64,000 nucleotides of DNA. It comes from Chloranthus sessilifolius (lineage: Eukaryota; Streptophyta; Magnoliopsida; Chloranthales; Chloranthaceae). This document shows positions 12,586-22,704 of the stretch, piece by piece; position 1 is the first letter of the stretch, and each line of letters starts with the position of its first letter. Position numbers and translations under genes: made by a program. The DNA is taken from NCBI GenBank assembly GCA_021018995.1, contig CM037598.1, positions 62,576,671 to 62,640,670 on the forward strand, given 5' to 3'. A model generated the notes under the pieces. That model did not search any database and had not been told where the DNA came from. It worked only from the letters and a program-made list of their open reading frames with translations.

Positions 12586-13090
12586 TTTCGACAGGTTCAG
12601 GAAGCTTTCGACAGGTTCAAAATAAAGCATTTTGGTCCTTTCGCTAGGTTCTCAGATCTCTTCCGATAGGATGAGCCTTCTCTTAGTGTTTCAGTATTCT
12701 CAGCCCTTGGCTTGGAGTATTCGAGAGGTTGGAGGGGCTCTTCGACAGGTTCCGCTCTGCATTCCACCATTTCGATAGGTTTGCTCTCACTCCTATCGAA
12801 AGGCTCAAGTTCCCTTCGATAGGTTCTGTTCCAGCACCTTCATCTCGATAGGTTTGCAGAAACCATTCGATAGGTTCCTTTGACGCCTCAAGCAGGTTTT
12901 CGATAGGATGATTTCTTCCTTCCTTTCAGCTGCTCAATAGGTTCTTGGATCCTATTGAGCTTCTCAATCCACATGAATTCATCCTTCTTTTGCCTTCAGA
13001 TCCTATCGAAAACCTCTTCAACTACACGAATTCTTACTTTCTTTGCTTTCAGCTCCTGTCGAAGTCTTCAGGTGACCAATCGATTAGATG
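12586..13090 (-). repeat. U3 array of about 16 copies of TTCGATAGGTT-like motif
   Basis: Copies of TTCGATAGG or TTCGACAGG occur near 12587, 12607, 12643, 12661, 12720, 12751, 12771, 12816, 12843, 12868, 12897 and 12931. Inverted copies (CCTATCGAA and variants) lie near 12796, 12951, 13001 and 13052. Spacing is irregular (20-60 bp). All lie upstream of the LTR TATA box. Confidence 0.85.
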
Positions 13091-13366
13091 TTTTCAGCCT
13101 GTTTTCACTTCCTTCGCCTTGCCCTGCTGCAGCCACGTGCTCCAAGGGTCCAGTGGTGTGCTACCCTCTTGTGTGCTGTTGCTGGGTTTGTTCTGTGCTG
13201 AGAGATAGCCCCTTTTTGGGCATTCTTGAGTGGTTTTCTACATTAGTGTCCTCTTTCATTGCTGTTTACAAAATTCATTTGACAAAAGCTTATTAGGGTG
13301 TTCATAGGTCTATCAATGGTCAGGTTAAAGGGTAAAAAGTGGCATTTTTCACCACTTAACACCTGC

Positions 13367-13925
13367 ATAGGTTGCAGTAGGGCTGTTTTGGATAGGGGCA
13401 TCGACGCAGGCATCACCAATTGTTGAGTATGAGTTGGTAGTCGAAACCATCATCGGAGTTGGTAATCTACCTCGGGAGAGGTTGTTTTCTTTGAACCATT
13501 CCAGACGATCCACTCTCAAGTGGTCTTCCAGTTTTATGGCAGGAAGGTTCGCCCAATAGTCATCCTCCTTGCTTGATATCGATGGCTAGTCCTCTTCTAC
13601 TGGTTTTTGAGGCTAGGATAACTGTAAAGACGGGGGAGTGTCTGGTTCCTATTCTCTTTTAGCTCCTATAGATGTAACATGCAAGTCTTCTTTATCGGTC
13701 GACTCCCAATCTCCTATGTGTGGCTTAGGTTCTGGAGACTCCTTTCTTTCTTCTTCAGAGGACTTTTCGGTATTGAAGAGTGGTCTAACCCCCTCAAGTG
13801 GCTTGTCCATGTCATGGCTTTGATTTAAGTTTGTCCGGTTAGCGAAGGCTTTAACTGTTTGCTCAATCTCTGTTGCTTGCGGTTTGGTGAAGGGCACCTC
13901 TTTTCTTGTCGGCACATTGGCCTTC
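13367..13925 (-). pseudogene. Gag-side region of element A, 5' part
   Basis: The minus strand is open from 13915 to 13649, with lysine/glutamate-rich sequence (TKPQATEIEQTVKAF, then SSEEERKESPEPKPHIGDW). It continues after stops toward the solo LTR. It joins the acidic region at 11164 once the solo LTR and one target duplication are taken out. No zinc knuckle is visible. Bases 13921-13925 (CCTTC) adjoin the Athila LTR. Confidence 0.45.
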
Positions 13926-16614
13926 TGTTGGCCGGTATTTCAGACTGCTACTATTTTATTAAGAACAGTGGAGAGAATCAATCTAGAGTGGAGATGTGGA
14001 GATGGGTCATTTCAACAAGTCTAAAACACACACAGTCCTGCAAGATATAGGGTCCATTGTAGTAAGTTTTGATAAGTAAGAGTTTGTCCCACAGATAAAT
14101 TGATCAAGAATCCAAAATGGGCTATAATAGTAGACCTCTAGATCTGGCTACAGATCTGACAATCCTAAAGAAAGGGAGTTGGGTGTCACGACTACACTAA
14201 ATTAATCTTAAAAATAGAGAAATAAAATATAGCCCTATCCTAAAGAAAGGGTTAAGAGGAAGATGGTGGTAGTGTGTGCCAAAATAAAATGCAAAAATTA
14301 TGAGAAGTAAGCAGGTTAAACTAGAGTTAAAGCAGTGATGTAACTAAGATTTAGTCTGTCTCTACAGTGTTCTTGCTGAGACGCTATTAAAAGCCTCAAC
14401 AAGGTAAAAATATCCGGTTTAACCCATGCCATTTGGGGCGCTCTTAGGGCTATACTCTGTCCACTCTAATGGTTACAGGGTATCCGATAGAGTCTGTCAA
14501 ATCCCATTAGTTAAAATAGACATTACCAATCTAACCCAGGGGAGTGGGCTGATCATTCCCCCAGCCATTGGGCCAGATACAGCCGTGAATGCTATTGTAG
14601 CACTATGAAATGTTAGTGCTACAAGCTCCCCAGATCTGCACACAGACCTGGCTGACATCCATAGGTATTCCAACCGATAAGATCCTAAGTGCTTTGCTAA
14701 GGCTAACTGCTATCTAGTGCCTACAAAAAGGATCATGCAACAGGTTGAATAAGGCTTTAAATTCAGCTGGTCATTGCTACAAACGGCCTGCAATGACTCC
14801 GCCTCAAACTGTAATTACTACAAAGAGATCAAATCTAACATCTGATGTCTGTTAGGTAAAATAGAGGAGAGCCAGTTCCTGTACAAACCTCCTCACAATG
14901 CTCTAGAAGCTCATGTGCAGGGGAGAAGAATCCTTCTCAAACATGTGAATGGATACAACCTTAGAGCTATACTCTGTCCACTTGAATGGCCACAGGATAT
15001 CCCATTGGTCTGTCCCTACCACAGAGGCCTGAGAAAGAACATGAAAACTGCAGCAACCACCATGGTCCACAGGTCTCCGAACTCCCTGGATCTCACTACA
15101 GATCTAGCATTGCTTTCTATGGGGCTATCAAACCAAGAGAAATCAGATGGTAAACAATAGATCTACTAGAAACTGAATGGGCTAGTCCCAAATACATGGA
15201 TCCTATATACATCTAAAGAAACCATAAGATCTTTAGATTTAATTAGGCATTAAAATGACAATCCATTAATGAACCCAAAACTTACAATGAACTGTCTCCA
15301 GGCTACAGTATGTACACAACTGCTCATCCACAATCCCAATATATACCAAAAACCTATTATAAACTGAAATAAAACTAAACCTAGCTACTTATAGGGGGGC
15401 TAGCCAGCAAGTGCTGGGCTAAGAGAGAAGAAAAATAAGAAAAAGAGATGATCAAACCCTAACCCTAGCTTGCTGGAGCTCGTAGCCGACAGAGGATGAA
15501 GGAAAGATGAAAATAATAAACTCTAAGTATAAGTTATATACTCTGTCAAAACGGCCTTAGCTCTAAAGAGATTAACCCTAATTTTTCTAGTAGACGTGGC
15601 ACTTTTTTAACCCTTGGATGCCTAGAGATATGCGCCTTAAAATCCACACCTCGGGAAGTGTACCCTACCCTTGGGAAATTCCTAAAAGGTCCTTGAGTTG
15701 AAACTGAGAAGTGGAGAGCCCGAGCTTCGTGGGGCTGGTATCTGCTTTTAGCTCATTCACGTAGCTGCTTTGTCTTCATGGAGTTGCCTTTGGCTAGTGG
15801 GAAGTACTTGCTCGTGTGTTAGCTATTCATTTGATCGCGCAGTTCGCTGGCGCTAAAATGCTGTCGCAGAGATGATCTGGAGTGCCAAGATTTCTCGCTC
15901 AGTTGAGCTTCAGAAGCTCTCTCTTGCTATGTACTCGCACAGTTATGCTCCTGCACTCATGTAGTCAATGGTAACGCTTTAGAGTGCACGAGATTTGTGT
16001 GAAGAGAATTCTGGGCATCTCTCTCTTCCAGGGCTACGCAAGAACTCAGCGAGGTGACATTTTGTTCAGTGTACATATGGACTCGCTGTGTTCTTCGCGT
16101 GACTGCTTTGAGGCTTGATCTTCGCAAGAGCATCACTACTATAGATTCTGGGGACTTTAACATGCGAGATCTTCGCGAGGTCATTTCAGTTGTCCTTCTG
16201 ACTGCGCGACGTATCTGCACGAGGGCCTCTTCCACTGCATCTTTAGCTTCACGAGGAAGCTCCTCAACTCTATGAGGTCTATCTTTTGCTGCTCTGGTGC
16301 ATTGAACTTGCTGCTGTCGCAGTCTCCTCCCTTCTTAGCTAACTTCATTCATTTGCTAGACTTTGGTCAGTTTTGATCAGCAATATTGAGTCACCATGGT
16401 GAGCACTATCAAGGTGTTCCATTAGGTTTTGTCTCATCTGTCATTTTTGAGTGTATTCTCTCTCTCTTTTGGGCTAAAAAGCAAGGAGTTTATATTAAGT
16501 TGCACATTTTATTGCTAACTACAAAACACACTTAACAGATGGTTATTAGTCTGCTTCAAGGTCTAACAAACGCTAAGTTAAGAGGTGAAAAGTGGTACTT
16601 TTCAGTGAATAACA
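13926..16614 (-). repeat. 3' LTR of the Athila element
   Basis: 2689 bp. On the minus strand it begins TGTTATTCACTG and ends near CCGGCCAACA. U3 contains a CTCGCGAAG-type motif array (15834-16275). A TATA-like TATATAAC lies near 15535-15542. Two copies of the conserved ~30-nt motif are at 14444-14480 and 14961-14995. The segment 14031-14091 aligns well with 29331-29390 of the Athila remnant in opposite orientation. Confidence 0.85.
15834..16275 (-). repeat. U3 array of CTCGCGAAG-type sites (Athila LTR)
   Basis: About ten degenerate sites with TCGCG, CTCGC or GCGAG cores and inverted partners. Clear ones are at 16164-16182 (GCGAGATCTTCGCGAG), 16034-16055 and 16082-16100. The array lies upstream of the LTR TATA. 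The same core recurs at 19178-19490, upstream of the small internal ORF. Confidence 0.65.
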
Positions 16615-16630
16615 CACCCCCAAACCTAAT
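16615..16630 (-). promoter_or_regulatory. Polypurine tract of the Athila element
   Basis: On the minus strand ATTAGGTTTGGGGGTG directly precedes the LTR start TGTTATTC. A G-rich tract in this place primes second-strand DNA synthesis. Confidence 0.8.
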
Positions 16631-18632
16631 CTTTGCTAGTCCCTAAGCAAAGGAGAAATTAAAACAACTACTCTAAGAATTGAAATGCCACTTTCGTAGG
16701 AGGCACGGATACATTTAGCATATGTACTAAGCCTTTTAAACCCCTAGGTGATCCCTAGTGGAGGAGTGAAGTCTCCTGAGGGTTTTCAGTGAAGATACCC
16801 ACAAACTTCTTAATGAAACAGTTAACAAAGGTGCAATATTATCAAGTCAGCTGTCAAGAAATAGAGCATCAGTTCACCTTTGATTCAATAAAAATGTGAG
16901 GAATTTGGACATGAAAAGCACAGACATTTAATCATCATAACCTCTACATGAGTGCACAACATTTCTAATTAGTTCACAACAAGGGGGACAACACATATAT
17001 GTCAGCACTGAGCTCATCATTAATTCAAAAATCAGGTTATAGGCCATGCCTAATACATTCAATATCAGACCCAATGCTCACCAGGGCATACTCTAACAAG
17101 GGACCTTGAGGGTTTCATTTTCTCTCAAGCTCAAGAGCAGTCATAGCCCCCAAATGGGTTTGTAAGCATGAGCATAGGCAAAGCACCTAAGTCCTGGCAT
17201 CATTGGCATATCCTCACCATAGATTGGACAATTCCTTGTCTCTTCATGATAGCACATTCAACTTTGGATCACAAGGTCTTTAACTGGGTTCTAATGTGGC
17301 TTATGAAGTGGGTTATAAAGAAAGTAAGGTTGAAAAGGGATTCAAAGTTGAGAAATCAGTAAGTGAAGGAGGTGATTCATGACTCCACCCATTTTTAGTT
17401 CAGTACCATTTCATTTTCTGTCAAATTTCTTTCAGACTTGAAGTGGCCAGCTTCTCCTCTTCATTTTGATTTTTCCAATGAACTTTCCTCTTGACTCCTC
17501 TCTCGCTCCTCTTCATTATTGTTTTTCTTTCTTTTCTTATATTTTTCTTTCTGTTTTTGTTTTTATTTTAGTGTTTGTGACCTGCCACCTCTTTCCTCAG
17601 CTGCTACACGGCTCAACTTTAGGTATCTTTTCTCCATTCACCCAATGTTGACCCTATCTTGTCCATCTTCAGCTCCTTCTCCTTTACCTTCTGAATTCTC
17701 AGGGTAAGGGTAGGTTTGAGTCAGGTCCATAGGTTTAGGTGCAAGTACTCAGGTGTATTTTGAAGAAAATTGGAAATTAAGGCTCAACAGGTGTGTGCAC
17801 AAGGGCAGTTGATTAGGATTTGGTTTGTTTAAGCTCAAACTGTCCAAGAGAAGGCCTTGATCCTTTCCTAGGTTTCATGAGTGCTGTCAGTTGTTTCAAC
17901 TTGGAGGTGCCTAACTTCTAGTGAGGACATTGCCTCAGCCAGTCCTTAGAGCTAGAAGAATTGCCTCAGTCACTTCTCGAAGGAAGGAAAAAATTTTTGT
18001 AGGCCTAACTCTCACTGGTTATGGTCTTCTATTGAACTTTTAAGTATATCCTTACCTTTTTCTTTCTTTAATGATTCACTCAGTACTGATACAAGTGAGT
18101 TTACTTGGTGTTCACATCATGGAAAGTTAAAATTTAAAAGCTTGTAATGCCTAAAGGTCTGTAAAAATTTTAAATTTCTTTAATTTTCATGATTCTTAGG
18201 TGAACATGGCTCTATTCCTATCTTTACTTACTTGAGTGTGCTGCACTTGAGTTAACTACTTCATTGGTAGAACCTACCACACCCCTAAACCTATGAGGAG
18301 TAGTTTCCTCACTGATTCAAAGTGAGATGTGCAGTAGGTATAAAACATAGAAATTAATTATAAAAAACTACAAGAGATAAAAGCAGAACACATAACAAAT
18401 AACATAAAAATAAATAAAAATAAAAATAACAAGTGACAGATTGTCGGGAAAAGATATTGTATTATAGATACAAAAGCAAACAAATTACAAAAAAAAAAAG
18501 AAAATTATAAACCTAAGAACAATCTAAGCAGAACATTCTGTCAAACAAAATGGTTCTTCCTCTTGGCTTAGGGATATCCTCAACCTGCAGTGGAAGAAGA
18601 ACTGTAAGCCAGGAGGAGAGGTAAGATGAGGA
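16631..18632. other. 3' non-coding region of the Athila element
   Basis: No convincing ORF on either strand. It is AT-rich with pyrimidine tracts (17460-17600) and short unremarkable direct repeats. I see no env-like transmembrane protein here. Confidence 0.6.
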
Positions 18633-18881
18633 TCAGGGAGATGGGTGCTGAGAAGGTGGTGGGGGGTTTGAAGAAGATGGTGGGGGAGATGCAGGTGGGT
18701 CAATTTTTTGCTTCTTCTTCTTTCTCTTCCCCTTTTTCTTCTCCTCCCTGGCCAGGATCCTCTGGACCTCCTCGTACTCATCGCAGAAGAATTATAGTGG
18801 GTCAGGCTCCTTAGGCGGTGGCGGGTCCAACCACAAAGGGTAAAATTTGTTTGGCAGATTGGAGGGTTTGCCATCCGCCAT
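18633..18881 (-). pseudogene. Small sense ORF in the Athila 3' region, with its own TATA motif
   Basis: About 82 codons with one internal stop. It starts MADGKPSNLPNKFYPLWLD, then DPPPPKEPDP, a basic stretch (EEKKKGKRKKKQK) and a proline/serine tail. A TATA-like tttaaataaaa lies about 75-85 bp upstream of the ATG (near 18950-18960), and a CGCG-rich motif array lies further upstream (19178-19490). The balanced composition and the promoter-like context argue for a former small gene. I do not recognise the product. Confidence 0.4.
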
Positions 18882-19177
18882 AGTTAAGAGTAGGGAGGGA
18901 TTTCTGAGTGTAGAGGATAATGAATGGGATGAAGATGAACTACCCTTTTATTTAAAGTACTTGGGCGGTGAAATATGAAGTGGCATATTAAATCTCGCCT
19001 CCTTCCAAGTTCAAATGCCATAAAGAAATTAAAGGAAGGTAGTTGGCAATGAATTGTGATTATTATCGGGAATGGTAAGTCACACAAATCATTATGGGGA
19101 ATGAATTCGCACAATAAATGTTAGTCTATTTTTAGCAATTGGATTTAAGGCAATCTTGTGTTTCGTACAGTTTCCCA

Positions 19178-19490
19178 CAGGTGCTCGCTGAGTAGAATTC
19201 TCGCGCAAAAAATATGTATATTAATAAGAGGGAAAATCATGCAGAAGAACATAGCTCCGCGAGTACAGATTCAGAACTGTGTATGCCTCGCGAAGTTACT
19301 TCGCGGAGTAGACGTTGGGACCGAGCGCGCGAAGCAATTTCTCATTTTTCACACAGCCTAACTGGTGATCTCTACGAAGAAGAACACATTTGGAGTTTCA
19401 GAGGTCACGCGCCATAGAATATGTTGAATGTTGCTTTTCGCGCCTTCATGACTCCGCGAGAAAGCTTTGAGATGACTCGCGATTAAGAAA
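19178..19490 (-). promoter_or_regulatory. Internal copy of the Athila U3 motif array
   Basis: Sites with the CTCGCGAAG core: near 19185, 19199, 19255, 19291-19312 (inverted pair CTCGCGAAGTTACTTCGCGG), 19324, 19458 and 19486. They lie 220-530 bp upstream of the TATA-like motif of the small ORF on the same (minus) strand, mirroring the arrangement in the LTR. Confidence 0.55.
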
Positions 19491-19928
19491 ATGAGGCCAT
19501 TTAACCCCACGAGAGACCAAAACTCAACCTCTTTCCACTATTTGTGCTCAGGCTTGTGCATGCACAATATCGTGCACCCATTCAGTAGCCATCAACATCA
19601 ACCCTTCACATGTATCCTTTTTTTCCAAATGATAATAACCTCCCTAATACTAGCACATGCATAGCAAAAAGTTCCAAATGATAAAGCACCTTGCTGAAGA
19701 CAGATTCTAAATAGTTGCATTGCTAGTACTTCACTCACACAGCAGTAACAATCATATATCTCCCATGTTAATGACAGGAATGAACGAAGACTGAAAATAG
19801 AATAAACAAAGCATATGAAAACAAACAAATTTCCCTAATGAAAAACAGTAAATGACAGGTTCCTAATCAAGCAAAAACATACAACAATTTTTTAAACAGA
19901 TATGGGACATATAATACAAAGCTGTGGA

Positions 19929-20970
19929 TCACTGAGCAGTGGGAGGTTCATGTAGGTGAATGGTCTGAGGAAGCTCCACTGGTTGTTCTACACAACACTT
20001 GAGCCTCTGGCCATTTACTTTCATGATCTGCCCTGCCTTTGGATCCAAGATCTCCATAGCACCAAATGGGGAGGCTTTGATGACCGTGTAAGGTCCATCC
20101 CATATAGATTTCAGCTTCCCTGGAAAGAATTTAAGTCTGGAGTTAAAAAGCTAAATCTTGGTGCTAGCAATGAAGTCCTTCCTTAACAATTTCTTGTAAA
20201 AGAATGCTTTTGATCTCTCCATATACATTCTAGCATTTGCATAAGCTTCTAGCCTCATTTTGTCAAGTTCTGCCATTTTCAACTTACTGTGAGAACCAAC
20301 AAAAGTTAGATCTAAATTCATTGCTTTGATAGCCCAATAGGCTCTGCGTTCTAACTCCACAGGTAGGTGGCAGGCCTTATCATACACCAGCTTAAATGGA
20401 GACATGCCAATAAGGGTCTTATAGGTAGTCCTATAAGCCCACAAAGCATCATTCAGCTTTGGAGCCCAATCCTTCCTATCAGTCCTCACAGTTTTCTCTA
20501 GAAAATGCTTAATCTCCCTATTGGAATTTTCAACTTTCCCACTGGTTTGTGGGTGGTAGGGAGTTGCAATTCTGTGTTATAGAATACCTTTTGAGGTTCT
20601 CAAAAGGTTTGTCATAGAAGTGGCTCCCACCATCACTGATAATGGCTCTGGGGATACCAAATCGTGAGAAGATATTATCCTTCAAGAATTTAAGGACAAT
20701 TGTGTGGTCATTGGTCTTTGTGGCAATAACTTCTACCCATTTGGACACATAGTCCACTGCCATAAGTATGAAATTCAATTCCATAGAGGAAGGAGAGGGG
20801 CCTATAAAATTAATGCCCCAGATGTCAAAAAGTTCTACAACTAGGATGGGCTGCAATGTCATGGAGTCTCTCTTAGAAATGCCTCCCATCCTTTGACATC
20901 TCTCACAAACCTTGCAATACAAGTTTGCATCTCTGAACAAAAAAGGGCAATACAAATCACATTGGAACAC
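19929..20970 (-). pseudogene. Athila integrase remnant
   Basis: The core starts near 20970 with an HHCC-type finger (CKVCERCQRMGG), then FDIWGINFIGPS, where the first catalytic Asp is replaced by Asn. The second Asp is kept in RAIISDGGSHF and the Glu in SGKVENSNREIK after a frameshift near 20525. The C-terminal part (20489-19929) has LNDALWAYRTTYKT, a stop at STKI, then WDGPYTVIKASPFGAMEI and MKVNGQRLK, ending at 19929-19931. The order and motifs are those of Athila. Confidence 0.88.
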
Positions 20971-21999
20971 CTTTGCTGCAGTCTTTTTGCCACTGAAATG
21001 ACCTCCACAGGCTTACTCATGGTACATTGAAAGAATGTCGTAGAAGTCATTTTCAGGCACACATCTTCTAATGACCTGGTCTGCACAATGCTTGTAAAGG
21101 TATGGATCCTCCCACAGAAATTGTCTAACCTGAGAGAAGAATAGGTCTTTGTCCACTTTAGACTAGTGTGGAGGGATCCTACTAACAACAAGAAAATTGG
21201 CAATATGTGCAAATCAGGGCATACTAGACAGCACAGTAAAAAGCTGCTCATCGGGGAACAACTCATTAACAGGTGTTGCTGCATATTCATCCAAGATAAT
21301 CCTAGAGAGGTGGTCAACCACCACATTCTCAACTCCCTTCTTGTCTTTGATCTCAAGATTAAACTCTTGTAAGAGGAGAATCCATCTGATCAACCTAGGC
21401 TTTGCATCTTTCTTAGCCAATAGGTATTTCAGGGCTGAGTGATCTGTAAAAACTACAATCTTAGACTCCAACAAGTAGGGTCTAAACTTGTCCACAGCAA
21501 ACACTACTGCAAGCAGCTCCTTCTCAGTTGTAGTGTAGTTTAGCTGAGCTTTAGCTAGTATTCTGCTGGCATAATAGATCACTACAGGTAGCTTATCTTT
21601 CCTCTGTCCTAAGACAACACCTATGGCCAAGTCTGATGCATCACACATCAGTTCAAAGGGGAGTGAGTAATCTGGGGTCTGGAGTACAGGGACAGTAGTA
21701 AGGCACTTCTTCAAAGCCTCAAAGGCCTCAAAGCATTCAACAGTAAATACAAATGACACATCCTGACAAAGCATGTGGCACAATGGTTTGGAAATCTTGC
21801 TGAAGTCCTTGATGAACCTCCTGTAGAATCCAGCATGTCCTAAAAAAGATCTGATATGCTTGACAGTCCTGAGTGGGGGCAGATGTGAACTCAGGTCAAC
21901 CTTAGCCTTTTCAACCCCTATTCCCTTGTGAGAAACCACATGATCTAATACAATACCTTGTGTCACCATAAAGTGACTCTTTTCCCAGTTTAGGACCAA
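20971..21999 (-). pseudogene. Athila RT C-terminal part and RNase H
   Basis: Open for 261 codons (21999-21214). It begins in the RT thumb ([17 protein letters not shown]) and continues into RNase H ([21 protein letters not shown], where CDAS carries the first catalytic Asp). Then come [35 protein letters not shown] and the connection domain (VVVDHLSRI). A frameshift near 21214 leads into the HHCC region. This is the longest undamaged coding stretch of the element. Confidence 0.9.
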
Positions 22000-22690
22000 G
22001 TTGGTCTCCTCACATCTTTGTAAAACTTTTTAAGGTGATAAAGGCACTGGCTAAAGCTGTCCCCAAATACTGAGAAATCATCCATGAAGATTTTCAAGAA
22101 TTTATCAATCATATCAGAGAAAATTACATACATGCACCTCTGAAAAGTGGCTGTGGCATTGCACAGTCCAAAAGGCATCCTTCTGTAAGCAAAGGTGCCA
22201 AAGGGACATGTGAAAGTAGTTTTCTCCAGATCTTGAGGATCCACAGGGATTTGGTTATACCCTGAGTATCTATCAAGAAAACAGTAATAAGCCTTCCCAG
22301 CCAACTTGTCTAGGATTTGGTCAATAAAAGGGAGAGGGAAGTGGTCCTTTCTAGTTTTGGAGTTAAGTTTCCTATAATCAATGCACACCCTCTAGCCAGT
22401 GGTCTCTCTGGTTGGCATAAACTCCCCAGAATTAGAAGGTGAAATTGTTGGATGCAGGGGTGATTTACACTCATTCAAAATCTGAAATAGGGTAAATCAC
22501 CCCTGCATCCAACAGTTTCACTATTTCTTTGAGGACCACCTCCCACATGTGAGGATTTAATTTCCTTTGCACCTCCCTTGAGAGTTTTGCACCCTCATCT
22601 AGGTGAATCTTGTACATGCAAACTAAGGCATCAATGCCTCCAAGGCCAGCTATTGTCTACCCAATTGCTTTCTTGTTCTTCTTAAGAACA
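21990..22690 (-). pseudogene. Athila reverse transcriptase, N-terminal part, with inverted duplication
   Basis: Minus strand 22388-21990 gives CIDYRKLNSKTRKDHFPLPF, DRYSGYNQIPVDP, the RMPFGLCNA box and FMDDFSVFG (active site MDD). Upstream, KLLDAGVIYPISDFE is followed by an inverted copy of its own coding sequence where the family normally has the next conserved block, so the frame is destroyed there (22439-22521). The gene is cut at 22704. Confidence 0.9.
22439..22521. repeat. 30-bp inverted duplication (29/30 identical) in Athila RT
   Basis: The arms 22439-22468 and 22492-22521 are reverse complements with one mismatch, separated by 23 bp. The sequence belongs to the KLLDAGVIY coding part. 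The pattern fits a template switch during reverse transcription or DNA repair. Confidence 0.9.
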
Positions 22691-22704
22691 TTCAGTAATT
22701 CCTC

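Larger units (their letters stand above)
11170..13361 (-). mobile_element. Solo LTR of an Athila-like family, with 5-bp target duplication
   Basis: 2192 bp. On the minus strand it starts TGTTAAGTGG and ends CCAACA. The five bases CCTGC occur on both sides (11165-11169 and 13362-13366), so the insertion into element A and later loss of the internal region are both visible. It has U3 with a motif array (12586-13090), a TATA box (12368-12377) and a repeated R/U5 motif (three copies 11654-11874). It shares organisation and the end sequence with the Athila LTR at 13926-16614 but is another family. Confidence 0.9.
1..13925 (-). mobile_element. Element A: Tat-lineage Ty3/gypsy retrotransposon, decayed, left end outside window
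   Basis: The minus strand carries gag-side sequence (13920 to 10549), reverse transcriptase and RNase H (10066 to about 8500), a second RNase H (8477-8136) and integrase (about 7480 to 6497). A convergent plus-strand PMD gene follows at 913-5016. A second RNase H plus antisense genes downstream of pol is typical of the Tat/Ogre lineage as I know it. All frames are broken. A solo LTR (11170-13361) interrupts the gag side, and the Athila LTR starting at 13926 cuts the 5' part. The element's own 3' LTR would lie to the left of base 1. Element B (29506 onward, opposite orientation) is the same family: the integrase end, the post-pol spacer, the hairpin and the antisense gene all align. Confidence 0.85.
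13926..22704 (-). mobile_element. Athila-lineage Ty3/gypsy retrotransposon, 5' part missing
   Basis: The minus strand shows, from high to low coordinates, RT (truncated at 22704), RNase H, integrase ending at 19929, a 3.3-kb 3' region, a polypurine tract (16615-16630) and a 3' LTR (13926-16614). RT motifs (FTCPFGTFAYRRMPFGLCNA, FMDDFSVFG) and the integrase tail (MKVNGQRLK) are characteristic of Athila elements. The 5' portion was cut off where the LTR of element C1 begins at 22705. Confidence 0.92.

Noticed and set aside
16631..19928. env-like gene in the Athila 3' region
   Set aside because: Athila elements may carry an env-like ORF here, but I find no signal peptide, transmembrane segment or long frame on the minus strand.
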